Shown here piece after piece: positions 22,938-35,851 of a DNA stretch of 64,000 bases. A program made the translations under genes and the position numbers. Numbering within the stretch: the stretch's first letter is position 1; each line of letters begins with the position of its first letter. The stretch comes from Hsuehochloa calcarea (taxonomy: Eukaryota > Streptophyta > Magnoliopsida > Poales > Poaceae), in contig CM070615.1 of assembly GCA_036346395.1 (NCBI GenBank), positions 10,855,534-10,919,533 on the forward strand. The letters are read 5' to 3'. The notes under the pieces were generated by a model. That model searched no databases, was not told where the DNA came from, and saw only the letters and a list, made by a program, of their open reading frames with translations.

Positions 22938-24831
22938 ACTCCAACACATTTTATAAGAAACTCTATCTCTCGTGTGAAATACCCGAGCACGTCCATAACC
23001 GCAGATACGGCTATTCGAATAGTTTTACACTCTGCAGAGGTTGTACAGCCTGACGCACAAGACACAACTTCTCTAATCTGTTTGGCATCTGTCGATACCA
23101 CTACGCACTACCTTAGGTAAGTAGTCTAGAGCAAGTGACAAAGTCTTTACAAATCTACTTCTTTATCTAGTTCTACCCGCTATGGTTTCAACACTGAATT
23201 TCTCCATCTGACCAGACAGGGCCCCCCTCTTGCGCTATAGTGAGTAAATACCCCGTAACTCACTTTTCCAAGACAGAACCGAAATTAAGACATTGCTAAT
23301 TAATCATCCAGGTCCTGCCCATACAGGACATGTGGTTGTACGGTTAAGGCTTAGTTCAATGGCGCACAAGATTAAGTTCTTGACAAGTTACTTAGGTGAT
23401 CTTTTCACAAACCCACAACGTGTTAACCACACCCCGCTATCCACTATCCACTCGCCTGAGTGAAAACCATTTTGTTTAACTGCAACCAATGACATCCCTT
23501 GTCAAGGAACTCAAATTTTAACAACAGTGGCTAATCACCACGATTCCATGTACCATTAAGTCAAGATTAATCATTAAGACACATGTGATGATGAACCCAT
23601 AGTAACTAAGCTGAACTAAGCAATAATATGATACCCATGTTGGTGATACAAATATGTCCAACTAAAGTTATCCATGCTAGGGTGACAAAGGATTCATGGT
23701 ATTCAAATAATCAATGGAGGCATAATGACAGCAGGTGAAAACTAATCCCAAAATAGTGGACATAAAGACATCATGCAATTGTATAAAATAATATACTTTT
23801 GAAATCATAGGTTCAATACGATCAAAGGACTATGGCTTGCTTTCGAATAGGTCCTGGTATTGGTCTTGATCTTGGTGTACTCCTCCTTGCTCAAGATTGC
23901 TGAAGAATCAACTTCTACTCACAAACAAAGCAAATAAAAAAATAAATACAAAATAGAGGTAAGACCAACTTCAAAAGTTAAATAAAAATCCTAGATAAAT
24001 AGAGCTTCAATTTAGATGAATTTAGAAATTTATATGGTCTCAATCAGAGTTCGGATGCAAAAAATATGGGCTTTGGAAGTTTGAAATCACATGAAATAAT
24101 GAAAAATCAGAATTTCTGGATTTATTGAATTATTTTTCAACTGAAAAAGGGATTATGACGTCAGCTGACGTCAGCGTGGATTTTTGGCCGAAAGAAAAAG
24201 AATTAGAAAATCGAACTGACATGTGGGCTTCACACGTCAGCGGGATGGTGCATGGTGAACTCGATTCAAGGAGGTTTGGCTCGAGTGGGATTTGGTTCGC
24301 CACATGGCCAACCAAGTGGGTTGCCACGCAAGCTACGGAGGCCTAGGTGGCTGCTTACAAGGAGATGAGGTAGCTTCCACGCTGGTGAAGGAACAATGAC
24401 AGGAGCACTCCGGCCAGCGACATTAACGACGGTGGCGACGGCAAATGTCGACGAGCGGGCGGCTAAAAACCAGCAAAATAGGACCCCAAGAAAGCGGTGA
24501 AGCTCTAGGAGGTGGTGGCTTGGTAAGGGTGGCAAGGGCTTGGCGGTGGCGGCGAGAAATGGCGGCCGGTCTGATGACGAAAATGAAAACGATGGTGTTG
24601 GGGTCTTCTGGAGGAGATGATGTGAGCACCACGTAGCTGACGACGATGCGGTCCCAATGGAGGTGGAATCACGGTTGGAGATGCTCCGACGGCGACAAAT
24701 TCCAGCGGTGAAGGCTTCGGTGGCCGGCTCGGTCCTTCAGCGAATTGCGGCGCGACGAGGACGAAACTGGAGCAGAGAGTTTAGGGTTTTGGAGGAGATG
24801 AATGAGGTGAAGAAATTGACGCCAGTGATGG

Positions 24832-24841
24832 CCTTTTTATA
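24832..24841 (-). promoter_or_regulatory. TATA box of Gypsy-B 3' LTR
   Basis: TATAAAAAGG on the minus strand, in the position equivalent to the Gypsy-A box. The right LTR has an altered version near 30425 (TTTTTACTG on the plus strand), so that copy may be a weaker promoter. Confidence 0.6.
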
Positions 24842-25469
24842 GCACCAGGGAAGGAAGTCTAGGTTGGAGCCGGCGACTTTGGCGTGTCGGACAGGAACAT
24901 GGACGGAGGAGTCCCTGAGGAAGATGATACACAGTGGATGGGGCCACTGGTTAGAGGAAGAAGGTGAGGGAGGCTGCGGCTGTGGCACGGTTGGGCTCCG
25001 GCCGCGAATGGAGAAAGGCCAAAGAGTGGGCCAAGCTAATGGGCCAGACTGGAACAGTGGTGGGTTTTGGCCTATTTACTGTTCCAGGATTTAAAATAGA
25101 TTTTTCTTTTTATAAAATAGTAGAAAATCCAAATAGCAAATGAGCTCATAAAAATTCTAGAAAAATCTAGAAAATATATCCAAGCTCATATAATACAAAT
25201 GAAATAATTTTGATAATAGTTGATGTGGGGATTATTCATATTAAATTGTTTTTCATCTCTGAAAATTCCAATTAAGCTTTAACTTTAGCAAAAAAATTCA
25301 AATGGTTATTTTCTTTTAAAAAAAACTTCAAAACAGACCAAGTTTTTGGGATGTTACAAACCTCCCCCCATAAAGGAATCTCGTCCCTGAGATTTGGGCT
25401 AACTAAGACGTAGGTCTAACTTAAATACTTACTATAAACGACGTTCTGAACTGGTTGAACTTCTTCTGC

Positions 25470-26567
25470 AGTGACGTGATCCTGTCTTCCTCTTGCTGCA
25501 GTTGATGGAGTTCTGGTAGCTTGATTTGGAGTCTGAGACATTCATCTTCCTGCTACTGGCAAAGAAGTCCTGGCTGGTGTAGTTCCCAGATTAAAAGGAA
25601 TTGGTGTCGGACCTTGCTTCTGTGGACACTTGTGGGCATAATGACATGTCTCATGGCAATTGAAACAAGTAACACCTGCATCTGGATTGTTGGTCCTCTG
25701 ATGCTAAGGATGGTTGCTGTTATTGACATTGGGAATTCCTGAGTTTCCTACATGCGACACTGGGGCAGGGGTTCTGAATCTAGCAGATGAATTATTGGAA
25801 TGAAAAGGCTGCTGAGCATTGGTACTAGCTCTCTATAGCTGATTCTGATGAACTTCATGTTGTATCATTTTTCTTTTACGCAATTCGTCCAACTCACGAC
25901 GAGAATCTTCTATGAGTACGGCCTTATCCACCATATGCTGAAAATCCACGTAATCGTTTCCCACAACTTGTACCTTCAAAATAGGGTTAAGTCCACGCTT
26001 GAATCGCTTCTGATGTGCATTATCTGTAGCAACATCTTCTGGAGCATAGCGAGAATGTTGAGTGAACTTGTTGAGATATTCACCGAAGGACATGTTTCCT
26101 TGCTGTACTTCACGAAATTCATCTTTCTTCATTTCCACGATACCATCTAGAACATGCGCTTGACAAAAAGCTGTTGAAAATTCTTCGTAAGTAATAGCTT
26201 GCAAATTTTGATGAGTCATGTGTAGTTTTCCCACCATTCTGTTTGTACCTTCCAACTAATATGAAGCATAAAAAACTTTCTCACGATCTTTGCATTGAGC
26301 AATATTGAGCTTTTTCTCAACTGAGCGAAGCCAATCTTCTGCGTCCAAAGGTTCTGGTGAATGAGAAAATGTAGGCGGATGAGTCCTCATAAACTCGGCT
26401 AGCTTGTAATGATGATGAGTTAACGGTGGAACAAAGGCTGCTTGATTATTCTGATTCAACAAGTTGACTATTGCAGCGGCGGTCTGACTTTGCTGAGTCA
26501 TCATGCTGCTCCTATTCTGCATCATTGCACTCATGAATTGAGTCTGAGCTGCTAGGAGTTGTGCCAT
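25470..26567 (-). pseudogene. gag: Gypsy gag (Gypsy-B, broken)
   Basis: Capsid gene of a Ty3/gypsy element. The upstream part reads KLAEFMRTHPPTFSHSPEP then DAEDWLRSVEKKL, followed after one in-frame TAG (near 26256) by MRKM-like gag core (FSTAFCQAHVL, FKRGLNPIL), the usual retrotransposon gag domain. Further stops occur at 25833 and beyond. A zinc knuckle CFNCHETCHYAHKC is encoded at 25626-25667. The end of the gene (HVTAEE, typical of the gag-protease link) is followed within ~100 bp by the purine tract. Protease, reverse transcriptase and integrase are all absent. Otherwise only lightly damaged. Confidence 0.9.
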
Positions 26568-26965
26568 GCGTGGTTCTGCGGCTCCCGGGATTGGTGACTA
26601 GCCACTAGCATTGGCATCATCTGATTGGGTACGGCTCAATGTGTTGCGAGTGTCGACCATCTGTGATGATTCTCCACAAGTTTGTTAGATAAGGTAGAAA
26701 AGTAATGTAGATGAGAGGGAATAGCACAATAGATGAGACAGACAAGATAGGTCAGATAGAAACAACTTAACTAGGGGAAACAGATTATACCCGAAGCAAG
26801 AGACAAAGAAAACATACCTGGATTAGTATGAAAGAAACATTAAACTCTTCGAATTAAAATCTTAGTGTGACTGCAACATAATACTTGACAGCAAAACTGC
26901 AGCTTCCACTTACAGACAACCCAAATAAAGACATATGCAACAACGATCTAAACGCTACTAAAACA

Positions 26966-27480
26966 CTAATAGGATGGATCCCACTCTGAACTAGAAAACG
27001 AAGACTCTTCAACTTCTAGTTCTGAATCACTGTAGAACACCCACGAGTTGCGAACTACCGGTGGAGACTCTGGACGAACAGCTGGCATAAAGTGACGAAG
27101 ATACTCTTGACGATTGTTGGTGATTCGACGCCTTGCTTCTAGACTGGGTGGAGTAGGTTATGGCAATGGAACTGGTGATGGAGCAGAGACTTCTTCCAAT
27201 TCCCTTTCAGGTTCTGGAGTGGCTGGTACTGACGCTACTTGCATCACATACTTCTGAATCAACTATGACAAACTGATCTGATGTAATCTACAAATCTTCT
27301 CGATAGCGTTTTGGGCAACTATGACTGCCGACATGTCTTCAAGCTTGTCGTAGCACTTCATACTGTGATGATGGATGTGGCTTCCAATCCTCATGATGAA
27401 ATATACTCTCGTCTCGAATCCAACTATGTACCCCTTCACTTTCTTTTCGTTGGTGAACTAAGTTGCACCTCTGCTTGTTC
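26966..27480 (-). pseudogene. Leader reading frame of Gypsy-B
   Basis: Between primer site and gag there is a coding-looking stretch on the minus strand. It reads YDKLEDMSAVIVAQNAIEKI, then after a stop PEPERELEEVSAPSP, then after a TAA ARRRITNNRQEYLRHF and an acidic tail ending near 26966. Amino-acid composition and shared frame suggest a once-real protein rather than chance. I do not recognise a domain and give no function. Its 5' boundary is uncertain. Confidence 0.5.
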
Positions 27481-27803
27481 TCAAACTTCTCAACAAGCAC
27501 TGAAGAACTCAAGGCCAATCTCCTCTTTGATCGCGATACACTTGAATCATCTAAAGAAATTAACATGACAAGATTGTCAAATTAATATCACAAAACAAAG
27601 TTCAGATAAGATAAGAGACCAGATCTCTAGCACAGGACGAGGAGGAAAAGAAAATGATGAGAATAGAGCAGACTAAGATGAGATCAGAATAGAGTAGATG
27701 AGAGGAGAACAACAACTTAAGTCAAATTTAGTTGATTCAATTTATAAAATAAGTTTTGAAGCTTTGATTAAAACGACCATGCTAACTTAGGTTGCGTTCT
27801 ACA

Positions 27804-27824
27804 GTCGATATGGCTCTGATACCA
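27804..27824 (-). other. Primer-binding site of Gypsy-B
   Basis: On the minus strand TGGTATCAGAGCCATATC lies about four bases from the LTR end. It is the tRNA-Met type of primer site and proves the minus orientation of the element. Confidence 0.9.
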
Positions 27825-28385
27825 CCTCTATCAGGACCCAAAAATGCATCTCAGGAACGCTCTATGTATTCTGAACAAGTCCCGGATCAGTAGCTAGCTC
27901 ACATAGGAAACAATGATGAAATACCATCCATTTATTCGATTTGAGTAAAAAGATCACAAAAATAACAAATAGTAATAATAACAGGACCTTATGATAAACA
28001 TTTACTTAACTTGTCACGTAGGGCTAAAGAAATAAATAAACTCTTACAGTGGAACAGGAAACATGGAAAGCCAATCAACATGCCACAGGCAATCGAGTGG
28101 AGAACGCATCCTAATCCGCAAAACCTTCATAGTCTTCCTTTTGAAAGAACACTTGTGCAGCTTGGTATTCCTCAACTGATCAAAAAAAGGCATAAGCCGT
28201 GAGTACATAAAGCACTCAATAGGCCGTAGGGAAATGTATGCAAATAGTACTCATGCAAGGCTTGCCAAAGGTTAGTTGTATGGTTCTTTTGCAGAAAACA
28301 ACATTTATAATAAATACAATAAATAGATTGGAACGCGTAATTGAAAAGAATAACAAATAAGTAAATAATTTTTTTGAAACGACCA

Positions 28386-28518
28386 ATGAACTACCCATTC
28401 ATTTCCCAACTAAACCAATGATAAGTGCATTCCCCATTCACCAATCGACACAAACCACCAAGTGAATTACCCATTCACCGAACAAACGTTATATTCATCA
28501 AGTGAACTTCCCATTCAC
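28386..28518. repeat. Four-unit hairpin array in Gypsy-B right LTR
   Basis: Units start at 28386, 28425, 28462 and 28502, exactly the spacing of the left LTR. The first unit is ATGAAC/ATTCAT here but GTGAAC/ATTTAC in the left copy. Confidence 0.88.
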
Positions 28519-31192
28519 ACCCCGACACATTTTATAAGAAACTCTATCTCTCGTGTGAAATCCCCGAGCACGTCCATAACCGCGAACACGACTATTTAAA
28601 TAGTTTTACACTCTGCAGAGTTTGTATAGCTTGACCCACAAGACACGAATTATCTAGTCTGTTTGGCATCCGTCAATACTACTGCTCACTACCTTAGGTA
28701 AGCAGTCTAGAGCACGTGACAAAACCTTTACAAAGCTCCTGCTTAATCCAGTTATGCCCTCTATGGTTTCAACACTGAATGTCTCCATCCGACCAGACAG
28801 GGCCCCCTCTTGCCCCCTCTTGCGTCATAGTGAGTACGTACCCCGTAAATAACTTTTCCAAGACAGAACTGAAATTAAGACATTGCTAATTAATCAGCCA
28901 GGTCATACCCATACAGGACATGTGGTTGTACGGTTAAGGCTCAGTTCAATGGTGCACAAAAGTAAGTCCTTGATAAGTTACTCAGGTGATGTTTCCACAA
29001 ACCTACAACGTGTTAACCACAACCCCACTATCCACCATCCACTCGCCTAAGCAAAAACTATTTTGTTTAACTACAACCAATGACATCCCCTGTCATGGAA
29101 CTCAAATTTTAACAACAGTGGCTAACCACCATGATTCCATATACCATTAAGTCAAGATTAATCACTATGACACATGTGATGATGAACCCATTGTAACTAA
29201 GCTGAACTAAGCATTAACACGATACCCATATTGGTGATACAAATATATCCAACTAAAGTTATCCATGCTAGGGTGACAAAGGATTCATGGCATTCAAATA
29301 ATCAATAGAGGCAATGACAACAGGTGATAACTAATCCCAAAACAGCGGATATAAAGATAGCACGCAATTGTATAAAATATTATACTTTTAAAATCATAGG
29401 TTCAATATGATCAAAGGACTATGGCTTGCCTTGGAATACGTCCTGGTATTGGTCTTGATCTTGGTGTACTCCTCCTTGCTCAAAATTGCCTAAAAATCAA
29501 CGTCTACTCGCAAACAAAGTAAATAAACCAAATAAATACAAAACAAAGGTAAGACAAACTCCAAAAATTAAATAAAAATCATTGATAAATAGAGATCAAA
29601 TTTAGATGAATGTAGAAATTTGTATGGGCTCAATCCGAGTTCGGATGCAAAAGATATGGGCTTTCCAAGTTTGAAATCACATGAAATAATGAAAAATCAG
29701 AATTTCTGGATTTACTGAATTATTTTTCAACTGAAAAAGGGATTATGATGTCAAATGACGTCAGCATGGATTTTCGGCCGAAAGAAAAAGAATTAGAAAA
29801 TCGAACTGACATGTGGGCCCCACACGTCAGCGAGATAGTGCATGGTTATCTCGGTTCAAGGAGGTTTGACTCGGGTAGGATTTGGTTCTCCACGTGGCCT
29901 ACCAAGTGGGTTGCCACACGAGCTGCAGAGGCCTAGGTGGCTCCTTACAAGGAGATGAGGTGGCTTCCACGCTGGCGAAGGAACAATGACAGGAGCACTC
30001 CGGCAGGCGACATTGACGACGGCGACGACGGCGAACGGCGACGAGATAGCGGCCGGAAAACAGCAAAACGGGACCCCGAGAAAGCGGCGAAGCTCTAGGA
30101 GGTGGTGGCTTGGCAAGGGTGGCAAGAACTCGGCGGTGGCGGTGACAATGGCGGCGACCGGTCTGATGACTAAAACGAAAACAACGGTGTTGGGGTCTTT
30201 GGGAGGAGATGATGAGAGCACCGCATAGCTGACGATGATCCGGTCCCAACGAAGGTGGAATCACAGGTGGAGATGCTCAGACGGCGACAAATTCCAGCGG
30301 TGAAGGCTTCAGTGTCTCGCTCGATCCTTCGGCGGATTGCGGCGCGACTAGGACGAAACTAGAGCGGAGAATTTAGGGTTTTGGAGGAGATGGATGAGGC
30401 GAAGAAATTGATGCCGGTGAGAGCCTTTTTACTGCACCGGGGAAGGAAGTCCGGGTTGGAGCCGGTGACTTTGGCATGTTGGATGAGAACACGGACTGAA
30501 GAGTCCCTAAAGAAGACGATACTGTGAGACCCCGGTTTATCCGACTTGTAATGCTTAACCACCCATTCGGTCCTAGCATCACAAAGCAGATAATCCGAGA
30601 CTCGAGACATGTATACTTCCCAGAGTGCAGTATACACACCTCTTTACAAAGTCCATGCATCAATTCCATTCATTCACATAGAACCGAAACATAAACAACA
30701 ATCCAAAAGATAACATAAATAAAGGATAGTCATTACAAAAGAGAGGCCAACCGGCCAAATAACAGATACATAAAGAAATTTAACAGCGGAAGCAAAAGTG
30801 CCATAAGATGGCCATAAAACAAAAGAGCCAATCAGTGTGCCTTTAACCCACAAGGCAACCGACCGGACCGCCAAGGCAGGCCGCCGAATCCCAAAGACAA
30901 CTCGCAAAAGTGAGGCCCTTGGGGCTCACCTTCTTCCTCTGCAAACAAAAGCAAACCAAAAAAGCGGGTGAGTACTTTGAATGTACTCGCAAGATATATA
31001 AGAATGATAACAGATCTATACAATAACTACATGCAAGCTTATTTAAGTGGAGCAGGTTAGGACTCAAATTTTTAAGCATAAAGCAAGTTTTATTTGCAAT
31101 AATGTAATAGATTGAAAGCAATTTTGCAATCTGATTTTATTTGATAAAAATAGTAGTAATCAAGTATCAACAACAGTAAAACAGTCCTGGAA

Positions 31193-31239
31193 GTGACTAA
31201 ACCATTAATCACCACAATAGCATGAATTACCCATTCATG
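31193..31239. repeat. Hairpin pair in long solo LTR
   Basis: CATGAAT-TACCC-ATTCATG at 31221-31239 is a perfect 7 bp stem. A near-perfect partner starting GTGACTAA lies at 31193-31212. The copy at 60384-60432 has the first unit perfect instead. Confidence 0.75.
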
Positions 31240-32797
31240 CCAACCATGTCAAGTTTTAATTTTAAAACAAAAACAGTTGTTGAAGTCTAGATCTTGCGGG
31301 AAATCACCAAGCGTGTCCACAACCTAGGACGAGGCTATTCGAATAGATTTATCCCTGCAGGGTGTACCAACTTACCCATATGCCAGACCGCCTTTTTGCC
31401 AAGCTATTAAGCACACTTCCTTAGGTATGCCGGCACGGCTAAGTCCTACGAGACATTTCAAATATTGTGAATTATTCACGAGCCGCCCGTATGGATAGAA
31501 ACCCATACGTTGTGTCGGAGTCATCGTAAAGCCTCGGTCAACTACCCTTCCCGGGTAAAGCCTTGGACAACTACGACGATCCTCGAGGTGGAGAGCCTAC
31601 CCGGAATCTCCACCACCGCACACCCAACACAAGAACACCGAGAACACATATCATGTTTCACACAACACACACAACCCCCTCCTGCGACTCGGAGATAACC
31701 CACGCCAAAGTACTAGGTCAAGAGGGGTCCCATATAACCCTCATGTGGTTAGTACGCAAAAGTGCTTGGATCAATGGCGCAAGCAACATTTTCGGTCCTT
31801 AGGGACCTGGGCACCTTTCCTTGTCACACCCAACAATCACACCAACATGCCATTGTGCCCAAGTCAAATCATTTTGTTTCATTTTCGGTTTTTACAAAAC
31901 AAAAGCATAAGGTGCTGAACCAAAAATAAACAAAATGATTTGTGTGATCAAGGTCATCGACTAAGTCGATAACCGCCCAATTCTACTGGTAGCTAAGCAT
32001 TTCTAAGCATGACATCGCAAAGACAAGTAAAAGAGCATAATTAAATCACGGGCTCTAATTCACCAAATGATTATAATAACTTATGGTTGTGGCAGGGGAT
32101 AACATTTTAATGGCAACAATGCATTAGGAATAGCTACCTCTAAACAGGGCAAAGATAATTGGACACAAAAGCAATGCATACATATAGTTTGTAAACAAGA
32201 TATTAGACTTTGAAAGTAATGGGACATTTATGATCACATATCTTGCCTGCTTGCTGTGGGTCAAGGTGTTGTTGTGGATCGATAATATTATCATCGTGTC
32301 TCTTGGATCCTAACGAGAAAGCAAAAGCAACCGATAAGAACGAATAAAATGCAAAGACCCAACAGTAAACATTCTCCAAAAATTCCAAAAACTTTACAGT
32401 AGCAAGATGATGATTTATAAAGAATTTAGCAACAAGAACCAATTGATTTGGATTCTTAATGCCAAAGATATGACCAAAACAATTTTGCTCAGCTTTTATA
32501 AATAAAAAATGCTACTATTCATTAGCAAAAATTTCTGGAGCTATACTGAGTTTGGAAACATTTCTAAATTAAAGTCTAGTTAAAAACATAACCAACAAAA
32601 TTTGAATCAACCGAAAAGGATTTGAAATGAATTAGTTATGCATTTTACAAGTTATCACATTTTTGATTGATAAATAAATCTCTTGGAAAATCGAATTTAG
32701 AAATGACGTGGCGAACGAGAGCGTCGATCTTGGATCCGACGGTCCGCGTTCACGAGCAACGCGCGAAGGCAAGCGCCGCGATACATCTGATCGTTAA

Positions 32798-34190
32798 CCG
32801 TTGGATCAGATCCAACGGTCCACGACCACTTTGGTCGAGCGCTAGGCGATCCGGGACATCGGTCGTCCGCCGTTGGATCGGATCCAACGGTTCACGCGGA
32901 TCGGAGCGTTCGCGGTCCGAACGTTCACGCACACGCGAGCCGTGGATCTGGGATCCAACGATCCACGCTATCTCGCATCGGGACCGTTGATCTTGGATCC
33001 AACGGGTCACAGACCTAGACGCGCGCTAGTTCAAACTTCAGCGCAAACTTGGGCCGTAGATCTTAGGATCGACGGTCCGCAACGACTCAAGTTCAAACCT
33101 CGCCCCAGATTTTCGTCCGACAAAATTTGACGGGGAAGAACGGCTCGCCGCCGGCGACTCTGGCCGCGGCGGTTGCGAGCAAAAGTCTAAAACGAGTTGC
33201 TAACAACCTTGCGCACCCAAAGGTACCAATAATTTTGGCTGCGGCGATCTAGAACGTCGGCAAGCCGGAGATAACCGAGGTGACCAAAATGACCGAAAAC
33301 GGAAAACTCAAAAGGGCTCAGCTGCGGTTCAAGGAAGCGAGTGCCAAACAACTAGGGACTAATAAGGGGGTACCTGAGCCCAAAGAAGGCACGGAGGAGA
33401 GTCGAATCGGCTCGGGTGAAGAAGAGTAGCTGTTTCGGCCGAATTGGGGGAAAACCGAAATCGATCTGCTCTCTTCTGTCAAAGGCAAAATTGACAGAGG
33501 GTTAATATTCTATGAGATGCCAAGTAACTTAGGAAGCAAGGGTTTTGAAAGAGAAGGCCCGGAGCACCACTTTCACCGAAGGACCCGAAGCTTCAACAAT
33601 GGCGGCCAAGAGCAAATTTTTGAAATGGAGCTCACTCAGTGTACTAGAAGCGATCTTTGGAGCTCGAGGGTGTTTAAAGGAGGATAAGGAAGCCTTTGGA
33701 GGAGTTTTATAGGCCAAGAGCAAGGAAGAAGCAACGGAAGAAAATGGCGGTACATTTGGCCGAGGTCGATCGAGGCGATGGGAGCAAGTGCACTCGAGGA
33801 GGACGAAGACTTCGGAGGCGGCGGTACAGTGCTCATTAATGCTGAGAGTCGTTGGCCAAAAGCAGAGGTGACCGACGACGCCACGCCTCGCACTTTTCAC
33901 CGCCATCGTTGACTTGGCCGAAGATGAAAGCGAGGAAGACGAAAGAGATCAGCCGTTGGATTTTAATCGGACGGCTGAAAAAGAACGGGTCGATTAAAAC
34001 GATTCAAACGCTCACTTAATCCTGGACCGTTGATTTGGATCCTAAGGTTCACGTTGCGCGAGGCGTTCGGACGGTCCGAACGTTCACGCGATCGTGAGCC
34101 GTTGATTTAGAATCCAACGGTTCAAATGGATCAGCGCGCTCGGATGGTCCGAACGTTCACGCGATCGTGGGCCGTTCGATGCCGATCCAA
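32798..34190. repeat. Long dyads with one central base
   Basis: At 32798-32818 and 32870-32890 the arms CCGTTGGATC and GATCCAACGG flank a single base (A, then G). At 34064-34082 CGTTCGGAC and GTCCGAACG flank a single G. Degenerate copies fill 32720-33075 and 34020-34190, and again 63440-63720 in the related LTR. Confidence 0.85.
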
Positions 34191-35224
34191 CGACTTCGCC
34201 AAATCCGCGATCATTGCGCCACGGCCGGTCGTTAGTTGACTGAACCAAATAAAGTGGCTCGAGCCCGAGTCTGATCCGAACCCGAGGAACAGTGACAACC
34301 AGCTAGGGTTTGAATTTGAATACTGATTTTTGGGGAATTATTTGGGATAGCAAACAAGCTCCAAAAATTATGAAATTTTAACTGGAGGTTCCTTACTGGA
34401 TGATGAACCTTATATAAAATCTTCAGAGACTTTTATGCACTACATTTTTCTCTAAAAATTCCAGAAGGCTACTTTAGGAGTTTGACTAAGGTTTGACTTG
34501 TCTCAAAAATTATCAAATAATTTCTGAAAATTATGAAATAATTCTGAGGTGTTAACCATCCCTCCTAGGTTCAATGAAAATTATTTTCAGGGGTTGGACA
34601 CAAGATTTTCATGAAGGAGATTTGTGTTGGTGTCTAAATGGCAATTTGATTTTTGATTTCACATAATTCCTTTACAAAAATTATGGAACTGATTACAAAA
34701 ATCAAGATCAGAGAAAAAGTTTTAATTTCTCCTCATTTTTATTACATTTGAAACACAAACCAATTTTGGGATGTTACAGATACACACTGGATGGGGCCAC
34801 CGGTCAGAGGGAGAAGGCGAGGGAGGCTGCGGCTGTGGCGCGGTTAGGCTTCGGCCGTAGAAGGAGAAAGGCCAGAGAACGGGCCAAGTTGATGGGCCGG
34901 ACCAGAATAGTGGTGGGTTTCGGCTCATTTATTGTTCTAGGATTTAAAATAGATTTGTCCTTTTATAAAATAGCATAAAATCCTAATAGCAAATAGAAAA
35001 TAGAAAATGAACTCAGAAATATTCTAGAAAATATATCCAAACACATAGAATCCAAATAAAATAATTTTGATAATAGTTGATGTTGGGATTATTCATATTA
35101 AATTATTTTTTTTCTCTGAAAATTCCAATTAAGCTTTATGTTTAGCAGAAAAAAAATTCAAATAGTTATTTTCTTTTTAAAAAAAACTTTAAAACAGCCC
35201 ATGTTTTTGCGATATTACAACTTG

Positions 35225-35754
35225 TTAGTTGTTTCCCACCTGAAAAGTGTCTAAAGAAAAGAAAAAAAAAATGGCATTTGTCTACTGTGCCACCTCTTTC
35301 GGCGGCTGCGCCCCAAGTTAAAGCTTCGTTTCCGCTCCTGGGCCGCAGGAAGAAACTGGACGGGCCGGCCCTTCTAGCCTCTTCTATGATATTTGGACTG
35401 GAAATCGCGTATAGCCAGGAGTACCCTTTTTCTATTGTACAGGCATATAAACATAGGAGTTAAGGGGCGGGTAAAATTTCATCTCGACCTCTCATGTTAA
35501 AAAAAAAAGTCCCAAAGGAAATTACCCGTCTCAAAGTGGAAACCGTCTACTACATTATACGAAATAATTTTGCAAAACTACGTACTTGTTGTACAAACTA
35601 CGAGGAAACTACATGTTTTACCAAGTATTTAATAGAACTCTATATTTAAGGGTTATATGTATCGCAAACCTATAAGTTTTAGAAATCCCATCACAAGAAT
35701 CCGTATGTTACACACTGGGCCAACCTGGTAGCTGCTATACCGCCCTCACACCTC
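35225..35754. other. Unassigned spacer between Gypsy-B and CACTA
   Basis: No gene, LTR end or terminal inverted repeat seen. A GC-rich patch (35290-35380) contains a 61-codon open frame without recognisable features. The rest is AT-rich. It does not continue the Gypsy-A LTR. Confidence 0.5.
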
Positions 35755-35851
35755 TACTACAGAGAGGGTCATCACAGACGGCTCCAAACCGTCATCACAG
35801 ACGGTTTTTGACCCGTCTGAATCTACGTGTCTGTAATAACAGGCGGTTATC
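35755..35851. repeat. CACTA left terminus
   Basis: Terminal TACTACAGAG followed by TCATCACAGACGG units. It is cut at 35851 by the Copia-2 insertion and continues at 43768. Confidence 0.75.

Larger units (their letters stand above)
21362..25358 (-). mobile_element. Gypsy-B 3' LTR (interrupted)
   Basis: On the minus strand it runs TGTAACATCCC ... GGTCCCAACA. It is preceded there by the purine tract TATGGGGGGAGG. It is interrupted by the 882 bp solo LTR at 21699-22580. It carries a minus-strand TATA box (24832-24841) and an array of four short hairpins at 22805-22937. Confidence 0.9.
30523..34778 (-). mobile_element. 4.26 kb solo LTR of a gypsy family
   Basis: It sits in the Gypsy-B right LTR, flanked by a perfect duplication GATAC (30518-30522, 34779-34783). 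The minus strand runs TGTAACATCCC ... GGTCTCACA. No primer site, purine tract or coding region was found, so it is a solo LTR, unusually long. A second copy of the family begins at 59707. It holds two hairpins near 31193-31239 and many GGATCCAACGG dyads at 32700-34200. Confidence 0.88.
21362..35219 (-). mobile_element. Gypsy-B, gag-only LTR retrotransposon
   Basis: Minus-strand element: 5' LTR at right (27829-35219), primer site, ~2.5 kb internal region with gag only, purine tract, 3' LTR at left (21362-25358). Without the nested insertions each LTR is about 3.1 kb. The flanks are ACGTG (21357-21361) and ACTTG (35220-35224), an imperfect 5 bp duplication. The complete pol is missing. Sequence typical of the end of gag runs almost directly into the purine tract, so this is a deletion derivative needing proteins in trans. 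Confidence 0.88.
27829..35219 (-). mobile_element. Gypsy-B 5' LTR (interrupted)
   Basis: It matches the left LTR over its whole length. The LTR end on this side reads GGTCCTGATA rather than GGTCCCAACA. It is interrupted by the solo LTR at 30523-34778. A short duplication (CCCCTCTTG, 28802-28820 region) distinguishes it from the left copy. Confidence 0.9.

Noticed and set aside
35220..35224. Perfect target duplication for Gypsy-B
   Set aside because: Flanks are ACGTG and ACTTG, one mismatch, and the sequence beyond does not resume the Gypsy-A LTR. Recorded as imperfect only.
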